The notes beneath the pieces were generated by a model. The model was not told the DNA's origin and made no database searches. It was given only the letters and a program-made list of their open reading frames with translations. A DNA stretch of 64,000 nucleotides, from contig JAIWNF010000007.1 in NCBI GenBank assembly GCA_025093555.1, positions 992,001 to 1,056,000 on the forward strand, written 5' to 3'. Below are positions 20,763 through 33,757 of the stretch, piece after piece. Both the position numbers and the translations under genes were made by a program. The number at the start of each line of letters is the position of its first letter. The stretch's first letter is position 1. The stretch comes from Circinella umbellata (Eukaryota; Mucoromycota; Mucoromycetes; Mucorales; Lichtheimiaceae).

Positions 20763-23700
20763 ATGGATGATCAACTTTATGACGAATTCGGTAACTACAT
20801 TGGTCCTGATCTAGAGGATGAGGATGAAGATCTAGGATATGATGAAGAAGAAGAACAACAACAAGAGGAAGAACGAGTAGGTGGATTCGAAACCACACCT
20901 ATTCAAGGTAGTGGCGACGAACAAGAACGCGAAGAGATAGTTGAAGAGTCAGCATTAATGCAAATCGATGGTGAGTTTTTTATATATATATATTTAATTC
21001 AATGTAAAAAACCCATTGATGAGAATACACTTAATCTAAATAAATGGAATTCATTTCTTTTTTAGATATTCCTCAAAATCAAATTGTTTTACATGAAGAT
21101 AAAAAATATTATCCTTCTGCTGAAGAAGTGTATGGACCAGACGTAGAAGCACTTGTACAAGAAGAAGATACACAACCATTAACAGAACCCATCATTGCAC
21201 CTGTTAAAGTTCGTAAATTCTTATTAACCGAAAAAGATCTACCCGAAACGCGATTCAGTAAAGAGTAAAGTTTTCAAATAATTTTTGATTATGTGTGTGT
21301 CTGTTCTATGTTCATAAAAAAATCATTAACCTTTTTTATTTATTTTTGACAGATTTATGACAGATATGATGAATTTCCCTGATCTTGTTCGTAATATTGC
21401 TATTGTGGGTCATCTTCATCATGGAAAAACATCTTTTGTCGATATGCTCGTATCAGAAACACATCATTTACCAGTGAACGTTGATGAACCGGTAAAAAAA
21501 AAATTTGACTTTTTTTACAATGGAACATATTTATTTATTTTTTTCGATTAAATAATTAAAACGATTTACTTTTTTTTTTTCGTGGGATTGATAATTCTAT
21601 CCAGGAACGATATACTGATACACATACATTAGAACGTGAACGAGGTGTTAGTATTAAAAGTATGCCAATGACCATGGTTATGCAAGATATTAATGATAAA
21701 TCATACTTGTTGAACGTTCTCGATACTCCTGGTAATTATTAATCTTTGGATTTTGGGAAAGGGAGATAGAAAGAGAGTGATATATACACTATGGAAATCT
21801 TACAAATTTTTTAAAAAATAATATAGGTCATACCAATTTTATTGATGAAGTGGCTGCTGCTACACGATTAGCTGATGGTGCTGTTATTGTGGTCGATGTT
21901 GTTGAAGGGGTAAAGAAAATACTTATTGATAGAAGTCTTGGATTTGAAGGTTGAAAATTTAATTAATGAACTAATATCTTTTAGGTTATGGTGAATACAG
22001 AACAAATCATTAAACATTGTATTCGTGAAAAGATTGCAATGACTTTAGTTGTTAATAAAGTGGATCGACTTATGCTTGAATTGAAATTACCTCCTACTGA
22101 CGGTTATTTTAAGTTACGTCATACAATTGAAGAAGTCAATTCTATTATCAAGTAAGTTAAACTTCTTTATCCTTTTTCTAATTAATTGAATAACAAAAGA
22201 GATGGAACATTTATATTTAAGATATATATATTTATGTGTGTATAAATTAGATCTACACCTGGTGGTGAAAATATTCGTTTATCACCTGAATTAGGCAATG
22301 TTTGTTTTGCTTCTAGTCAAACTGGTTGGTGTTTCTCTTTGAAATCATTTGCTCAATTGTACAGTGATTCATATGGTATGTTTCTTTTTTCTTATATATA
22401 TAAAAAAGAGAGGAAGGTTGTTAACTGGGATTTTGGAGAGGGATGTTTATATGTGAAATAGATACTTAATGAATCTTTAATTCTTTTTGTTTTTTTATAC
22501 AGAGGCAGAATTTGATACTGCAGAATTTGCTAAACGATTATGGGGTGAAGTCTTTTTTAATCCTGAAAAAGGATCTTTCCATCGTGCGGCTGAAGGTGCA
22601 GGTAGTAAACGTTCATTTGTTCACTTTATTTTGGAACCATTGTATAAATTATATTCCCAGGTAAAAGCAATATAAATCATCTCATTTCTATTTATTAAAA
22701 AAGAAAGAGAATCGTTATAGAACTTAATCTTCTGATTATTTTGTTATAATTAGATTATTGGTGAAGATAGTTCAGAATTGAAAAAGACATTACGTTCGCT
22801 TGGAATTCGTTTGAAGGAAAAAGAATATGGTCTCAATGTAAAACCTCTACTTCGTGTTGTCTTATCTCAATTCTTCGGACCCCCTTCAGGATTTGTTGAT
22901 ATGGTAGTTGAACATGTACCATCACCTGCTGCTAGTGCAACAAAACGTATTCAACAAATTTATACAGGTCCGCTCGATACAGAAATTGCAGAAGCCATGG
23001 AAAAATGTGATCCAGAAGGTCCTTTAGTCATTCACATCACCAAATTATATGATAATGAAGAAGCCACTGGATTTGATGCCTTTGGAAGAGTTTTCAGTGG
23101 TACTGTCAAAACAGGACAAACTGTACGTGTTCTTGGTGAAAGTTATACAATTGATGACGAAGAAGATATGACTATGCAAAAAGTATCCAATGCTTGGATT
23201 TATGAATCAAGATATCGTGTTCCTGTGGATGGTGTTCCTGCTGGTAATTGGGTACTTTTAGGTGGTGTAGATAGTTCAATTATCAAGACAGGTACAATTG
23301 TACAACAAAAATGGAAAGAAGATGCCTATATTTTCCGTCCTCTTCGATTCCCAACAGCTGCTACTCTCAAAGTAGCTATTGAACCTATGAATCCTTCTGA
23401 ATTACCAAAAATGTTGGATGGTTTACGGCGAATTAATAAAAGTTATCCTGTTGTGACAACAAAGGTAAATAATAAGATAGGAGATGGAGATCAATTAAAA
23501 TATTTTGGAGTATTGATCGTTTATAATTATCTTTTCTGGGTGTGTACGCGTGCGGTTATAATAGGTTGAAGAATCAGGTGAACATATTGTGCTTGGTACG
23601 GGTGAATTGTATCTTGACTGTGTACTTCATGATCTTCGTCGAATGTATGCCGAAATTGAATTGAAAGTTGCAGATCCTGTTGTACGATTTTGTGAAACCG

Positions 23701-24916
23701 TTGTGGAAACATCTGCACTCAAATGTTTTGCAGAAACACCAAACAAAAAGTAATATAGAATTTCTTATTTATTCATCTATCATTTATAAAACTGACTAAT
23801 TCTAAATATTTTATTCCATTATTTTTAGGAATAAATTGACATTTATTGCTGAACCCATGGAAAAAGGTCTTGCAGAAGATATTGAAGGTGGAAAAGTAAA
23901 TATTCATTGGTCACCAAAAGAATTAGGCAATTATATGGAAAAGAATTACAATTGGGATGTTCTTGCATCACGGTCAATATGGGCATTTGGTCCAGATGAT
24001 ATGGGACCCAATATTTTACTTGATGATACATTACCTTCTGAAGTGGATAAAAAATTGTTATTCTCAGTAAAGGATTCAATTAAACAAGGTTTCCAATGGG
24101 GTACTCGAGAAGGACCACTTTGTGATGAACGTAAGTTTTTTTCTAAAAACGATATTCTATTCAATGAATCATCCAATGAATGGGATAATGGAACTCAAAA
24201 CTTTTATTTTTAGCTATAAGAAATGTCAAGTTTAGAATTTTAGATACGGTACTTGCCAATGAACCTATATATAGAGGTGGTGGTCAAATTATTCCTACTG
24301 CACGTCGTGTTTGTTATTCATCTTTCTTGACAGTAAGTTATCATTGTACTTTAAACAAATGGATCAATTGAACTCATTTAATGATTTTTTCTTTATTGAT
24401 AAAAAAGGCTACACCTCGACTCATGGAACCAGTTTATTTTGTTGAAATTCAAGCACCTGCAGATTGTGTTACTGCCGTATATGCCGTATTACAACGACGA
24501 AGGTATATAAAACAATTATTTTTGCATGAAAAAAACAAAACTTATTAAAAAAATCTTATTAAAAACAAAATAGAGGACATGTGACACAAGATATCCCCAA
24601 ACCAGGCTCCCCATTATATACTGTTAAAGCATATATTCCAGTTATTGATTCATGTGGTTTTGAAACTGATTTACGAACTCACACACAAGGTCAAGCATTT
24701 TGTCAACAAATATTTGATCATTGGCAAATTGTTCCTGGTGATCCATTGGATACAAGTATTGTTCTTCGACCTTTAGAAGCAAGTCCAGCTCAACATCTAG
24801 CAAGAGATTTTATGGTGAAAACTAGAAGAAGAAAGGGTTTATCAGAGGATGTCAGTATAAACAAATATTTTGATGATCCAATGTTGTTATCTTTAGCTCA
24901 AGGTAGCATTTTGTAA
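20763..24916 (+). CDS. SNU114: U5 snRNP GTPase Snu114 / EFTUD2 homologue
   Basis: Spliceosomal EF-2-like GTPase that controls Brr2-driven unwinding during activation and disassembly. Fourteen exons: 20763..20970, 21066..21264, 21353..21491, 21605..21731, 21827..21909, 21985..22151, 22251..22375, 22503..22660, 22754..23464, 23565..23749, 23829..24130, 24214..24332, 24408..24502 and 24574..24916. They give 986 residues, close to human EFTUD2 (972). An acidic N-terminus ([13 protein letters not shown]) precedes the G domain: P-loop GHLHHGKT at 155-162, DTPGH at 222-226 and NKVD at 276-279. Domain II ([20 protein letters not shown]) and the C-terminal EF-2-like domains ([25 protein letters not shown]) follow. 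HLHHGKT instead of EF-2's HVDHGKS is usual for this family. Confidence 0.97.
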
Positions 24917-25154
24917 AAAGAAAGAAAAAGAAAATACATATCATTTAAACATGCTTTTTTTTTTGCCTTTTATTTTCAACTCATTATTATTATTATTAAA
25001 AATAATTATATACATTAAAAAAAAGAAAGAAAGAAAAAAAAGTAATTTATAACTATTAAAACAATTGAACAACAAAAAACAAGTGAAGAGAGGATGATTA
25101 TTTTTCTCGTTTATTACATAGGATACTACTTTAATTATTAATCAACAACTATAA

Positions 25155-25448
25155 CTAATTTAAAATTGGAATACCTCCAAAGGGAAAAGGTGGAAGAGGA
25201 GGAAGTGGGGGAAGGGGTGGTAACGGTGGTAACGGCTCTCCAAGTGGAAAAGCAGGAGTGATAGGAAGAGGTATTGAGGATAAATGGTGGGCGAGATGAC
25301 TTTTGTAAAGATTTTGATAAGTACGTAATGCTTCAGGTGTAACGGCAGAGTTCTGGTCAGTCCTTTTCTTGTTTGATTTATATCCCAAGGAACCAACAAT
25401 AAAGAAGATGAATGGAAATAAAAATAAAAGGGAGCGACCTAACTTCAT
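25155..25448 (-). CDS. Small secreted proline-rich protein (paralogue 1)
   Basis: Single exon, 97 residues. Residues 1-22 are a clear signal peptide (LLFLFPFIFFIVGSLG) with no later membrane segment. A short basic stretch precedes the motif YQNLYKSHLAHHL (44-56). The C-terminal third is a proline-leucine repeat (PLPPLPPLPPLPP) ending FPFGGIPILN. The same three-part plan occurs in the gene at 26835..27221: signal peptide, YQ-x-LY helix, PLPP repeat. Likely exported to the wall or medium. I know of no named family with this combination. The start codon is the only ATG giving a signal peptide. Confidence 0.75.
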   Translation of the reverse strand: MKLGRSLLFLFPFIFFIVGSLGYKSNKKRTDQNSAVTPEALRTYQNLYKSHLAHHLSSIPLPITPAFPLGEPLPPLPPLPPLPPLPPFPFGGIPILN

Positions 25449-26834
25449 TTTTTTTTTTACGTACGTACGTAGATTTTTGAAAAGTTATTGAAAAAAAATG
25501 AGAAAGCAATAGGTTTTTATATAGATATTTATATTGTTACTACAGTAAAATGATATTTATCATTGTTTTTTTTATATAATGATAAAGTAGGGATGACTTA
25601 TACTCTCTATTTTAGAAAGAGTAATTGTTTATATTGAAAAGGATCAAGTATGTTTTTTAGTGGAACTACTATCTTTTTATGTAAACTATCTTGTCATATG
25701 CATCAAATATACCTCACATTCGGAATAAATGCAAGACGACTTTTACCTTTAGTGTCACCTTTATACTTTGATACGTATTTATTCGTAGATGATAAATTAT
25801 CAATAAGGTTGTGATAAAAAGGAATAGAAACACATTAGATGAAATGACCCTGTACATAGTTTCATTTTGAATATGCAGTAAATACTCGAAGAAAAATGTT
25901 TAAAATGAAGGACTTTATTGCTATTTTAAATAGAAGCTTTACTTATTAATATAAGCATCCTTTTTTTTTTTTTTTTTTTTTTTTTGAAAAGGTAAACTAT
26001 TATTTAATCTATCATTCAATACGTTAGTTAGTAAACAAGTAGTTTTTGTACGTAAAAACCTTTCTTCAATCACCTTTTGCTGGAAAACTAAAAAAAAAAC
26101 ACATGATCAATTCTCAAAGTTTATTGGGGAGGATTGTTTTATGTACATTGATTAAAAATAACTCAAATACTCCTGAATCATGTTGTTTTGTCGTATGCAT
26201 GGCAAATCCAAACTAAATGCATTCACTCAATAAAGCAATGCAAATCTGTTGTTGGTAACACACTATTTATGCAAAACCCCTCTGTTATTTTGTAGTATCT
26301 TTACTCTTACGTAGTGATAGAATATATTGTACGTACATACGTAGTCAGTTGACTGTTAATAATATATATGTTAGTCTGTTTTAATAAAACATACAGATTC
26401 CTTTTCAAAAGTCATGTGGTTGTAAATCATATACGTATCAATAAAACTTCTTATTTCTTGTGTATCTAAGTTATCATCCGATGGTGAATAGGTAGTAAAA
26501 CCCAGTTTATCAAGGGTAAAGTTTATTTGTTTTCATTTCATCTCTAGTATTATGGATGTTCATAATAATATTCTATTATTACTCTCCACTCCTCCTACCG
26601 CTCAGCTGTAAAAATTCAATACTTGAGATTTTTTTTGGCTATGATTTAGCCTACTTATTGAACAATTTTATATATGATATTAAACTTATGGAAAAAAAAA
26701 AGTGACAACAACCAATTGATTTATTTATTTTGAAGCAAGAAAAAGAAAAATGAATAATAAAAGGTAGGAGGGCTACATTCTTCTGTATTATCCCTATTTT
26801 TTTTCATCGTTGCTTGAGTGTTTACAAAATAAAC
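25449..26834. other. Intergenic, no gene seen
   Basis: AT-rich spacer between the two proline-rich genes. It has an uninterrupted run of about 24 T at 25962-25985 and ACGTACGTACGT tracts near 25459. It includes the promoter of paralogue 1. Confidence 0.5.
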
Positions 26835-27221
26835 TTAGAGTGGAGGGAGGGGCGGAAGGGGTGGGAGAGGTGGAAGAGGAAGCCCTGGTGGGAGAGGAGG
26901 AAGAGGTGGAAGAGGATTTCCGGGTGGTAATTGATAAAATGGAGGAGGAAGGATAGGAAGAGGATATGGAAGTGGAAGTGGGCCTGGCTGTTGTCTCAAT
27001 CGTTCTTGCCAATCTGATAGATATCTGGAAAGATATTGATTATAAAGCGTTTGATAGGCCCTCCATAATACATCAGGTACTTGAGCTGGTTGAACGTCTC
27101 GTTTACTAGAAGATGACATTTTATTTGATTTGGTTACTTGTCGATCACCCAAAGATCCCACAACAAGTACTAAAAAGAAAATAGTAAATAGAAGTAACTT
27201 ATGACCAACAATAAGTTTCAT
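26835..27221 (-). CDS. Small secreted proline-rich protein (paralogue 2)
   Basis: Single exon, 128 residues. The signal peptide spans residues 1-25 (LLLFTIFFLVLVVGSLG), a Ser/Lys-rich segment follows, then the motif RAYQTLYNQYLSRYL (54-68) shared with the neighbouring gene. About 55 residues of LPP repeat (PLPPLPPLPPGLPLPPL) run to the stop codon. Similar order, identical strand and 1.4-kb separation indicate local duplication followed by divergence of the repeat tail. The repeat resembles wall-associated or actin-profilin-binding proline tracts, but with a signal peptide an extracellular role is more likely. Function unknown. Confidence 0.77.
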   Translation of the reverse strand: MKLIVGHKLLLFTIFFLVLVVGSLGDRQVTKSNKMSSSSKRDVQPAQVPDVLWRAYQTLYNQYLSRYLSDWQERLRQQPGPLPLPYPLPILPPPFYQLPPGNPLPPLPPLPPGLPLPPLPPLPPLPPL

Positions 27222-27795
27222 TGTTGGATATATTTTTATATACTAGATGCAAAAAATAAAAAATAAAAAATAAAACAAAAAAGAGAATGAAATTCAAAAA
27301 AAGAAAAAAAAAGTTGTTTATTACATTCATTTATATAATAGTTATGTTGACTTTTCTTCTATTTAATCATGATTTTCTTTGGTGATAAACATTGACACTC
27401 ATTAAGTACTTAACCAAACTTTGTAGGTCATCTACTTCCGCCCTCTGAAGTTTATAGTTTGTCACTCTTGGGAAATGAAAGAGAATACATGATCAGTTTT
27501 CACACTTAGTTTTTACATTACATTTTTCTCCAGTAATATAACTCTTTCCCTACTAGAGAGTACTCAATTATTCCTTCTCCCACCACTCTTTGGGTATGTA
27601 TCTATAAACATAATGGTAATAACTTCTGCTGTATAATCAATTTGCCGATTGTTAACCATAAAAGGAAAGAACTTACTAACTCATCGGAGTTTTATGGTGT
27701 ATATTTTTGAATAACAAGTTCACCGGGTTCTATAAAACGCGAAAAACCGGATCTCCATTGATTTCAAATCAACTTTGTCAAAAACTAAATAAACC
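27222..27795. other. Divergent promoter region
   Basis: Lies between the minus-strand proline-rich gene and the plus-strand thioredoxin gene, so it should carry both promoters. AT-rich, no coding exon. Confidence 0.5.
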
Positions 27796-28636
27796 ATGAA
27801 CGCTTTCCGTCAACTTGTTCGACCTACACAACAATCGGTCAAATGTAAAGAAATAAATAAAAAAGACTGAGCGAGAGATAGAGAGAGAGAGGGAGAGAGA
27901 ATAACTTTCAAGTCTTATAAAACCATTGAGAACGATCAAAAATAACTGACGAAAACCAAAATATAAACATATATGTTCATGTCATTTATAGTTGTCGCCC
28001 AACGTCAATTCCATGCTGCTGTCCCAGTTATGACTGGTAAGACAATTGAAGCTACCAGTGAAACTTTTGCTGAACTTGTCAATAAGGCTGACCACCCTGT
28101 CATTGTTGACTTTTATGCAGAGTAAGTTTTACTGCTGTTGTTGTTGTTGTTGTTGAGTGATTACCCGCAAAAAAAAAAAAATCTCCCCGGCTCAAAACTC
28201 ACATTGATACTTATAACATTTTTTTGTTCTTTAGCTGGTGTGGACCTTGTAAAATGCTCGGTCCTTTGTTGGAAAAGTCAGTAAAGGCTAATCCCAAGGT
28301 TACTTTGGTTAAGTTGGATGTAGATAATGCTTCTGAACTTGCTGGTCAATATAAGGTAAATACTATATATATATACATGTTTTTACGTCTATTTGTGTGT
28401 CTGTGTACGTGTGTCTGTGTCCGTGATTGTGTCTGTGTCTGTGTGCGTGTGTCTAGTTGAATGATATTGATATGGTAAAGATACTTTGAATTAATGTAAT
28501 ATTTACATGATGATAGATTGCTGCTTTGCCTACAGTCGTTGCTTTCAATAAGGGTGAAGCTGTTGATCAATTTGTGGGCATGAGAAGAGGTCCTGATGTT
28601 GAAAACTTTGTCAAGAAACATGCCGATCGTGCTTAA
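27796..28636 (+). CDS. Mitochondrial thioredoxin
   Basis: Four exons: 27796..27844, 27992..28121, 28235..28355 and 28517..28636, total 139 residues. The N-terminus (MNAFRQLVRPTQQS) is basic and lacks acids, as in mitochondrial presequences. A cleavage-like RQFHAA follows. The redox site WCGPC is at residues 61-65 (FYADWCGPCKML), split by an intron just before W61, and the cis-proline is in ALPT (P105). Reduces disulfides in the matrix, partnered by thioredoxin reductase and peroxiredoxins. The third intron is rich in TGTGTC/GTGTCT units. The 3' flank has (AC)n at 28664-28684 followed by (AT)n. Confidence 0.93.
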
Positions 28637-28664
28637 ACATAAAATAATAACAGACGACAAAACA

Positions 28665-28701
<37 letters not shown>

Positions 28702-29208
28702 AAACAAATGGAAAATAAATAAATAAATATAGATCTTTTTAATATTAAAAAAAAAGTGAGAGAATTACTATGGAAAGAAGAAAAAGAAAATTTAGGGGGG
28801 AGGGAGGGATGGCATAAAGAATATGATACGCATATACAAAAAAAAAATATAAAAGATTTGCAAATGGTGGGTTGTGAAGGGGTTATGTATGTTTGGATAA
28901 GTAGGAAAAAAAACATTAATGTATGATGGAGATTATGAAAATAAAGATGAGCCGGAAAAAAAAATCTGTGTTGTTATGCACAAAAAGCTTGGTATGTAAT
29001 ACTCATTAGGGAAACAAAAAGTGGAGGGAAGAAAAAAAAAGGGGGCGGGGAGGATGAACGTTCTTTCGAATCGAAAGGACTTAAAAAAAAGTGGAAATAA
29101 AAGAATTGCGTGAATGAAAAAAGGGAGTTATATACCGTAAATACATAAAAAAAGAAAGAAAAAACATATTTATAAATTATAATAAGAAAAAAACAATGGG
29201 TGTTTGGA
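28637..29208. other. Convergent 3' flanks, no gene
   Basis: Contains (AC)n/(AT)n after the thioredoxin stop and several G/A-rich runs (GGGGGGAGGGAGGG near 28794). No coding exon. Confidence 0.5.
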
Positions 29209-30969
29209 TTACAATGGATGTGTATTATTCATGTGGTACATCTTTTCAAGAGCTTGCTTTTGTAAAACACTTTCTTGGAATCTATATGTTGTTTTATTAT
29301 TATTTAGTTAAAGAATATTTGAAAATTGCCATGGTAATAAGATATATATTACTAATCATATGGAATAATTTGAACTTACTTTCTTAATTGTTCATTTTCG
29401 TTTGCTAATCGCTCTAATTCAGCTAAAATAGTTACTTGACTACTTTTAAGATGTTGTATATGCTGTACAGCTATATAATATGTCAAATAGTAGTATAAAT
29501 GTGTTATTAACTTAGTTGGTTGTTATGGTGACGATCTAAAATACTGGATGATCCATGTTTGTTTTCTAAAAAAAAAAAAACTTACTCCTGTGTAACAATG
29601 CAACTTTGCTCATCTTTTTGTTTAGACAACTTGGTAATTCATTTCGCAGATCTTCAAAACCATCTTTGATTTGAGCTCGACGTTTTTGTTCAGATTGAAT
29701 ATGGATTTGACGACGTAATTCAGAATTAGATACTAATGATGATCTATATAGATATATGATTATATTTATAATTATTGTTAATATTGTTATATAAGCAAAA
29801 TGATATGTGTATAAAATAATTAAATAAAAATCTTACTGTGAGTGACGCTTTTGTTGTTGGTGTGACGGGGGTGATGAAGTTTCAGTCTTAATATGATCGG
29901 TCCATTTATCTGTCGCAGGAGGGGTAGTGGTAACAACATTATGCTGATGTTGATGATGATGCCTGTCATTTTCGGCGGAATCATCGATCGCTCTTCCTCC
30001 TTCCGAAGTATTAGGGGTAACTGCATCAGGATTGCCACACGGCATAGACGGCACTGTGGTTATTTGTTGCTGGCTTCGACGCTTTTTCGACCCCGACAAT
30101 GGTTGATGTTGTTCCTGGTGTTCATAGCTATTATCTTTAGAATATTGTAATAATCCTGGATAAAAACTATCAGCGGTTTGTGGTAGTTGCTGATGACGCA
30201 TTGGTTCATTGTTCATTGGACACTGAATAAGCGAGGAGGAAACAGATGCCGATGAAGATGGAGATGGAGAAGATGAACTTGGTGATGTGGGTGTACAAGG
30301 TAATAGACCTAAACCAACCATACCAGAAGAATTTACCAAGGGGGTGGTCATCAATGGTGCAGATGCAGGAGAAGTGGAACACGATGTCAATGTTGACAAT
30401 GATGTACTAGGACTATTTAGTTGCACTGCATACCCGCCATTTGATTCCTGGTGTTGTCGTTGTTGTTGTGAAGTTAGCGAACTTTCGGGAAATAACTGTT
30501 GTTGATGAGGAGGATGAGAATGATAACAACCACCATGGTTTGATTGATCGATCATGGACGCTGTCGAAGCGTCTATCGTTGTCGTTACAGGAATTGGTGT
30601 TGTCGTCGATTCACCTACAGGTACAGGACTAACATTGGTATTCATATAACTAAAAGCACCTTCTGTAATATAGATTCCATAACCATATCCGATTTTTTTA
30701 TTGTTGATTAGAAAATCCTGTTAGTCAAATTTGATCTGTCTATAACCTGAAGGTGAAAAGACGCGTATATAATAAAGGGAATAGAAATAATTGATAAACT
30801 ATATTAAAAGAAAGGTTATGAGTGATGGGTGGGAAAGTACTTTACCTTGATACAACACAGGAGCATTCGAAAGCTCAACTTTTGTCGCGTAAGGTGATGG
30901 GATATTAGCGCTATAATCGCTCATGTAATTATCCGTAGTCGGAAATAAGAATTTACTATTATCTGTCAT
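29209..30969 (-). CDS. bHLH transcription factor
   Basis: Five exons: 30969..30846, 30662..29837, 29743..29586, 29470..29380 and 29281..29209, total 423 residues with matching phases. A long Ser/Thr/Gln/Pro-rich region (residues ~45-315) is probably an activation or regulatory region. The basic helix begins LRRQIHIQSEQKRRAQIKDG. H331, E335 and R339 fill the H-E-R positions that read CACGTG-type E-boxes. Helix 1 (FEDLRNELP), the loop, and helix 2 (KVALLHRTVQHIQHLKSS) follow, then a leucine-zipper-like coiled coil (LAELERLANENEQLRKF). The helix-loop-helix is interrupted by an intron after LLHR. The pattern recalls Mlx/Max-like dimerising factors. Target genes unknown. The intron between exons 1 and 2 (183 nt) is the least certain junction. 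Confidence 0.87.
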
Positions 30970-33246
30970 AATATTATTAGTCGGGGACAACGAGAGTTTT
31001 TTTTAGTTATTAGAAAGGGTAAATAAAAAGAAAGGATAGGATTCACAAGAAAAGATATATGAATAGATATGAAATGGTGTAAAACGAAAGTGGGTTGTTT
31101 GATACGTGGAGTTAAGATGATGGTATGTCGAGGAGAAAGAGAGAGAGGGAGAGAGAATGAGGAAAAGATAGGTGAGAGGGAAAAAAAGACGTGTGCAAAG
31201 GGAGAGTGTGTATGTGTGTGAGGGAAGAAGAAGAGGAAAAAAATGAAGTAAAAAAAACACAAAGAAATAGAAGCATAAAAATTGAGCGGTCATATCACAA
31301 ATACACCAAGAGAGTTTTCAGGTACGTGCGTTTCATGCTCTCCCGTCATCATCGGCCATCGTACTAAGACAGAAGAAGATAAAAGCGGAGGTGATTGGGG
31401 GGCAGGAAGCAGACATCAAGGACAACAGCAAACAGTGTATGTATTATTTGTTATGTAAAAAACTTTAGTTGGGAGATCCAAATATTTTATGTGTTTTGTA
31501 AATATATATATTGGGTGTTTGTGAGCGATGCTCCTGCAGCGCACACATATGCACGAAAAATAGTAAAACTTGTCGTTCCATTATACAACTATCCTTTTCG
31601 GCAAAGCCTTTCTCTCTCTTTCTATTTCTTTTTTTTTTGTCTGACTAGATCTAATATTAAATGACCTCTATTTTTTCTCTAATAACGAGTTGATGAACCG
31701 ATAACAACTGTTCTATATACCTTTTTTTTTTTTTTGATTGTCAAAATTCTAACTTTTATCAAATCTGACTGCATTTTTGTTTTACATAAAACATACATTA
31801 CTATTATTTTATTTATTTTAACTTTCTCAATAAAGACAACAACGATGAGGGACTAAAGGTAAAAAAAAATTAGTTTGGGGGAGGGGGGTCACGGGATTCT
31901 ATAATCTTTTTTTTGCATTTTTTATGTTACAAATAAAAAATTACGAAACCTTCATTTTTGAGAGTAAAAAGTTTATCTAGATCGATTGTTTTGATTCCAT
32001 TGCGAGAAAACAAACAAATCATTAATATCATTTCTTTTACACAACTTCTCCTACATCTTCTCGTTTTCTTTTTTTTTCTTTCACTCTTTTTCATAGTCCT
32101 CGTTACGATTGTAAGATCAATAGTATGCTGGCGAATAATTATGCATCAATATATATATCGTGTACAAGTATAATGCATTTCAAAGGCCATGTTTTCAAAT
32201 TTGGTTAGAAAGTATAAGTGAGTGAATGAATGAATTAAAAAAAATAGGAGTGAAATTTTTTATTTCACGTACTTATCGAATTGATTGACTATAGTGATAA
32301 AAGTGAAGGCATGTAAGGTATACAACATCATCCTTCTTTTCCCCCCCTCTGTTCTTTCCACATTATTATCAGAACACTCTTTCATCTGTAAGTCATATAC
32401 ATATACATACAGATGTATGTGCAGGGAAAGACCTGCATCTAATCTTATAATCATGGATTGCACCCTTCTCCTTTTGTGTAATATAACACTATATATGAAC
32501 CATACACTCAAGATGAATCGATTACTATCTAGATATAATTTACAGAAGAGTTAATAATACTGTTAGTGATAATAGTGTGAGGGTGCCATCATTTATGATT
32601 TTATATATAGTATAAAACACTTTCTGAGAATATATGTATACAACGTACTCGATTTATTCGTTGTCTCTAACAGCCATCGAGTATATATATATGTTCCTCT
32701 TTTATTTTTCTTGTTCTACCTTCAAAAAGAAAGTGGTATATCTATTACTAAATGTAAATTCATAAATAAAGAGTCTCATAAGAGTATATTTCGAATTTTG
32801 TTGCTATATACCCAAAGGATTAAAAGAATAAAGAAAATAAATCTGATGCCCGCCTATTTACGCAACTGTGGACCATTTCCTTTTCCCCCTTTTATTTTCA
32901 TGTCCGCTGTTCCCTTTCCTCTTTGATTTTCTCTCGGTGGCCACTACGTACATAAAATACTATCAGGTCACCCCAACCAAAAAGTTTAAGATATGAAATA
33001 TGCAGGGACCCTGTCACTGATATGGACCCGACGAGCAAGTAAATATGTAACGTCAACACCCTTGATTGATCGAGAGAGAAGAGAGAGAGAGAAACTTATA
33101 TATGATTGGCGTTTAATTGCTGATCATACTTGTTATACGAAACTTATGCAAACATTTTTCTTTTTTGATAGGTATATACAGAATAGCATTTAGTTATCAT
33201 TTGTTCTATTTACGCCTCATTTTTTTTTCTTTTATGCTGTTATAAT
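30970..33246. other. Long intergenic / bHLH 5' region, no gene seen
   Basis: About 2.3 kb. Immediately upstream of the bHLH start, on its sense strand, is a pyrimidine-rich stretch (GA-rich on plus, 31130-31255) that is probably leader or core promoter. No supported exon on either strand; short frames at 31395-32926 are low-complexity. Confidence 0.45.
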
Positions 33247-33757
33247 TTAGAATTTAAGTTTATTAACATGGAAGACGAATCGACCTTTGTTTGAAGACCT
33301 GTGGGCGCGTCCTTGAAATCCAGTAGAATTAGGATCGAATGACTAGAAAGTAACAAAGATTGAATAAAGAATAGAGAAAGAAGGAAAAGACTGCGAAGGG
33401 GAGTAATATAAAAAAGCTATTCTAACTTCGATGTAGGGATTGTGTAGGAGAAGAGCTAGGGATATATATCGCGTTCTTTGGTGCTGATTCGTCCGTGTCG
33501 AAATCATTTTTATTTGGATGACTCAAATAGTCAGTTTCGCGTAGTATATGTATGAGACCTGGTCAGACTGTTTACCATTTACCTAAAGTCAAAACAACTC
33601 CAGGCCTTGGGAGGTGATTAAGCATGTAGTCGAGTGTTTGTTGTTCATGCATTAATAAAAGGTTATCTCCGAAAGCACCCTTGAGGTCTTCAAGAAGGGT
33701 GAGTAGTAGTGGGTAAGAACCATAATGCTCTCGGTTAGCAGTAATTACACCATAGCG
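33247..33757 (-). pseudogene. Fragmentary minus-strand gene of unknown function
   Basis: Exon-like block one, 33757..33583, opens after an acceptor (AACTAG) and reads RYGVITANREHYGSYPLLLT and on to LDYMLNHLPRPGVVLTLG, ending at a GTAAAT donor in phase 1. A second open block around 33560-33430 reads LSHPNKNDFDTDESAPKNAI and then YIPSSSPTQSLHR. A final block, 33342..33247, after CTTTCTAG reads SFDPNSTGFQGRAHRSSNKG and then RFVFHVNKLKF before a stop. Coding character and splice signals are good, but no start was found upstream and the middle junctions do not phase. It is either a truncated gene or a genuine C-terminus whose 5' exons I could not see. No domain was recognised. Confidence 0.45.

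Noticed and set aside
29196..29387. 63-codon plus-strand frame at the 3' end of the bHLH gene
   Set aside because: Overlaps the last bHLH exons in antisense; the bHLH model explains the region.
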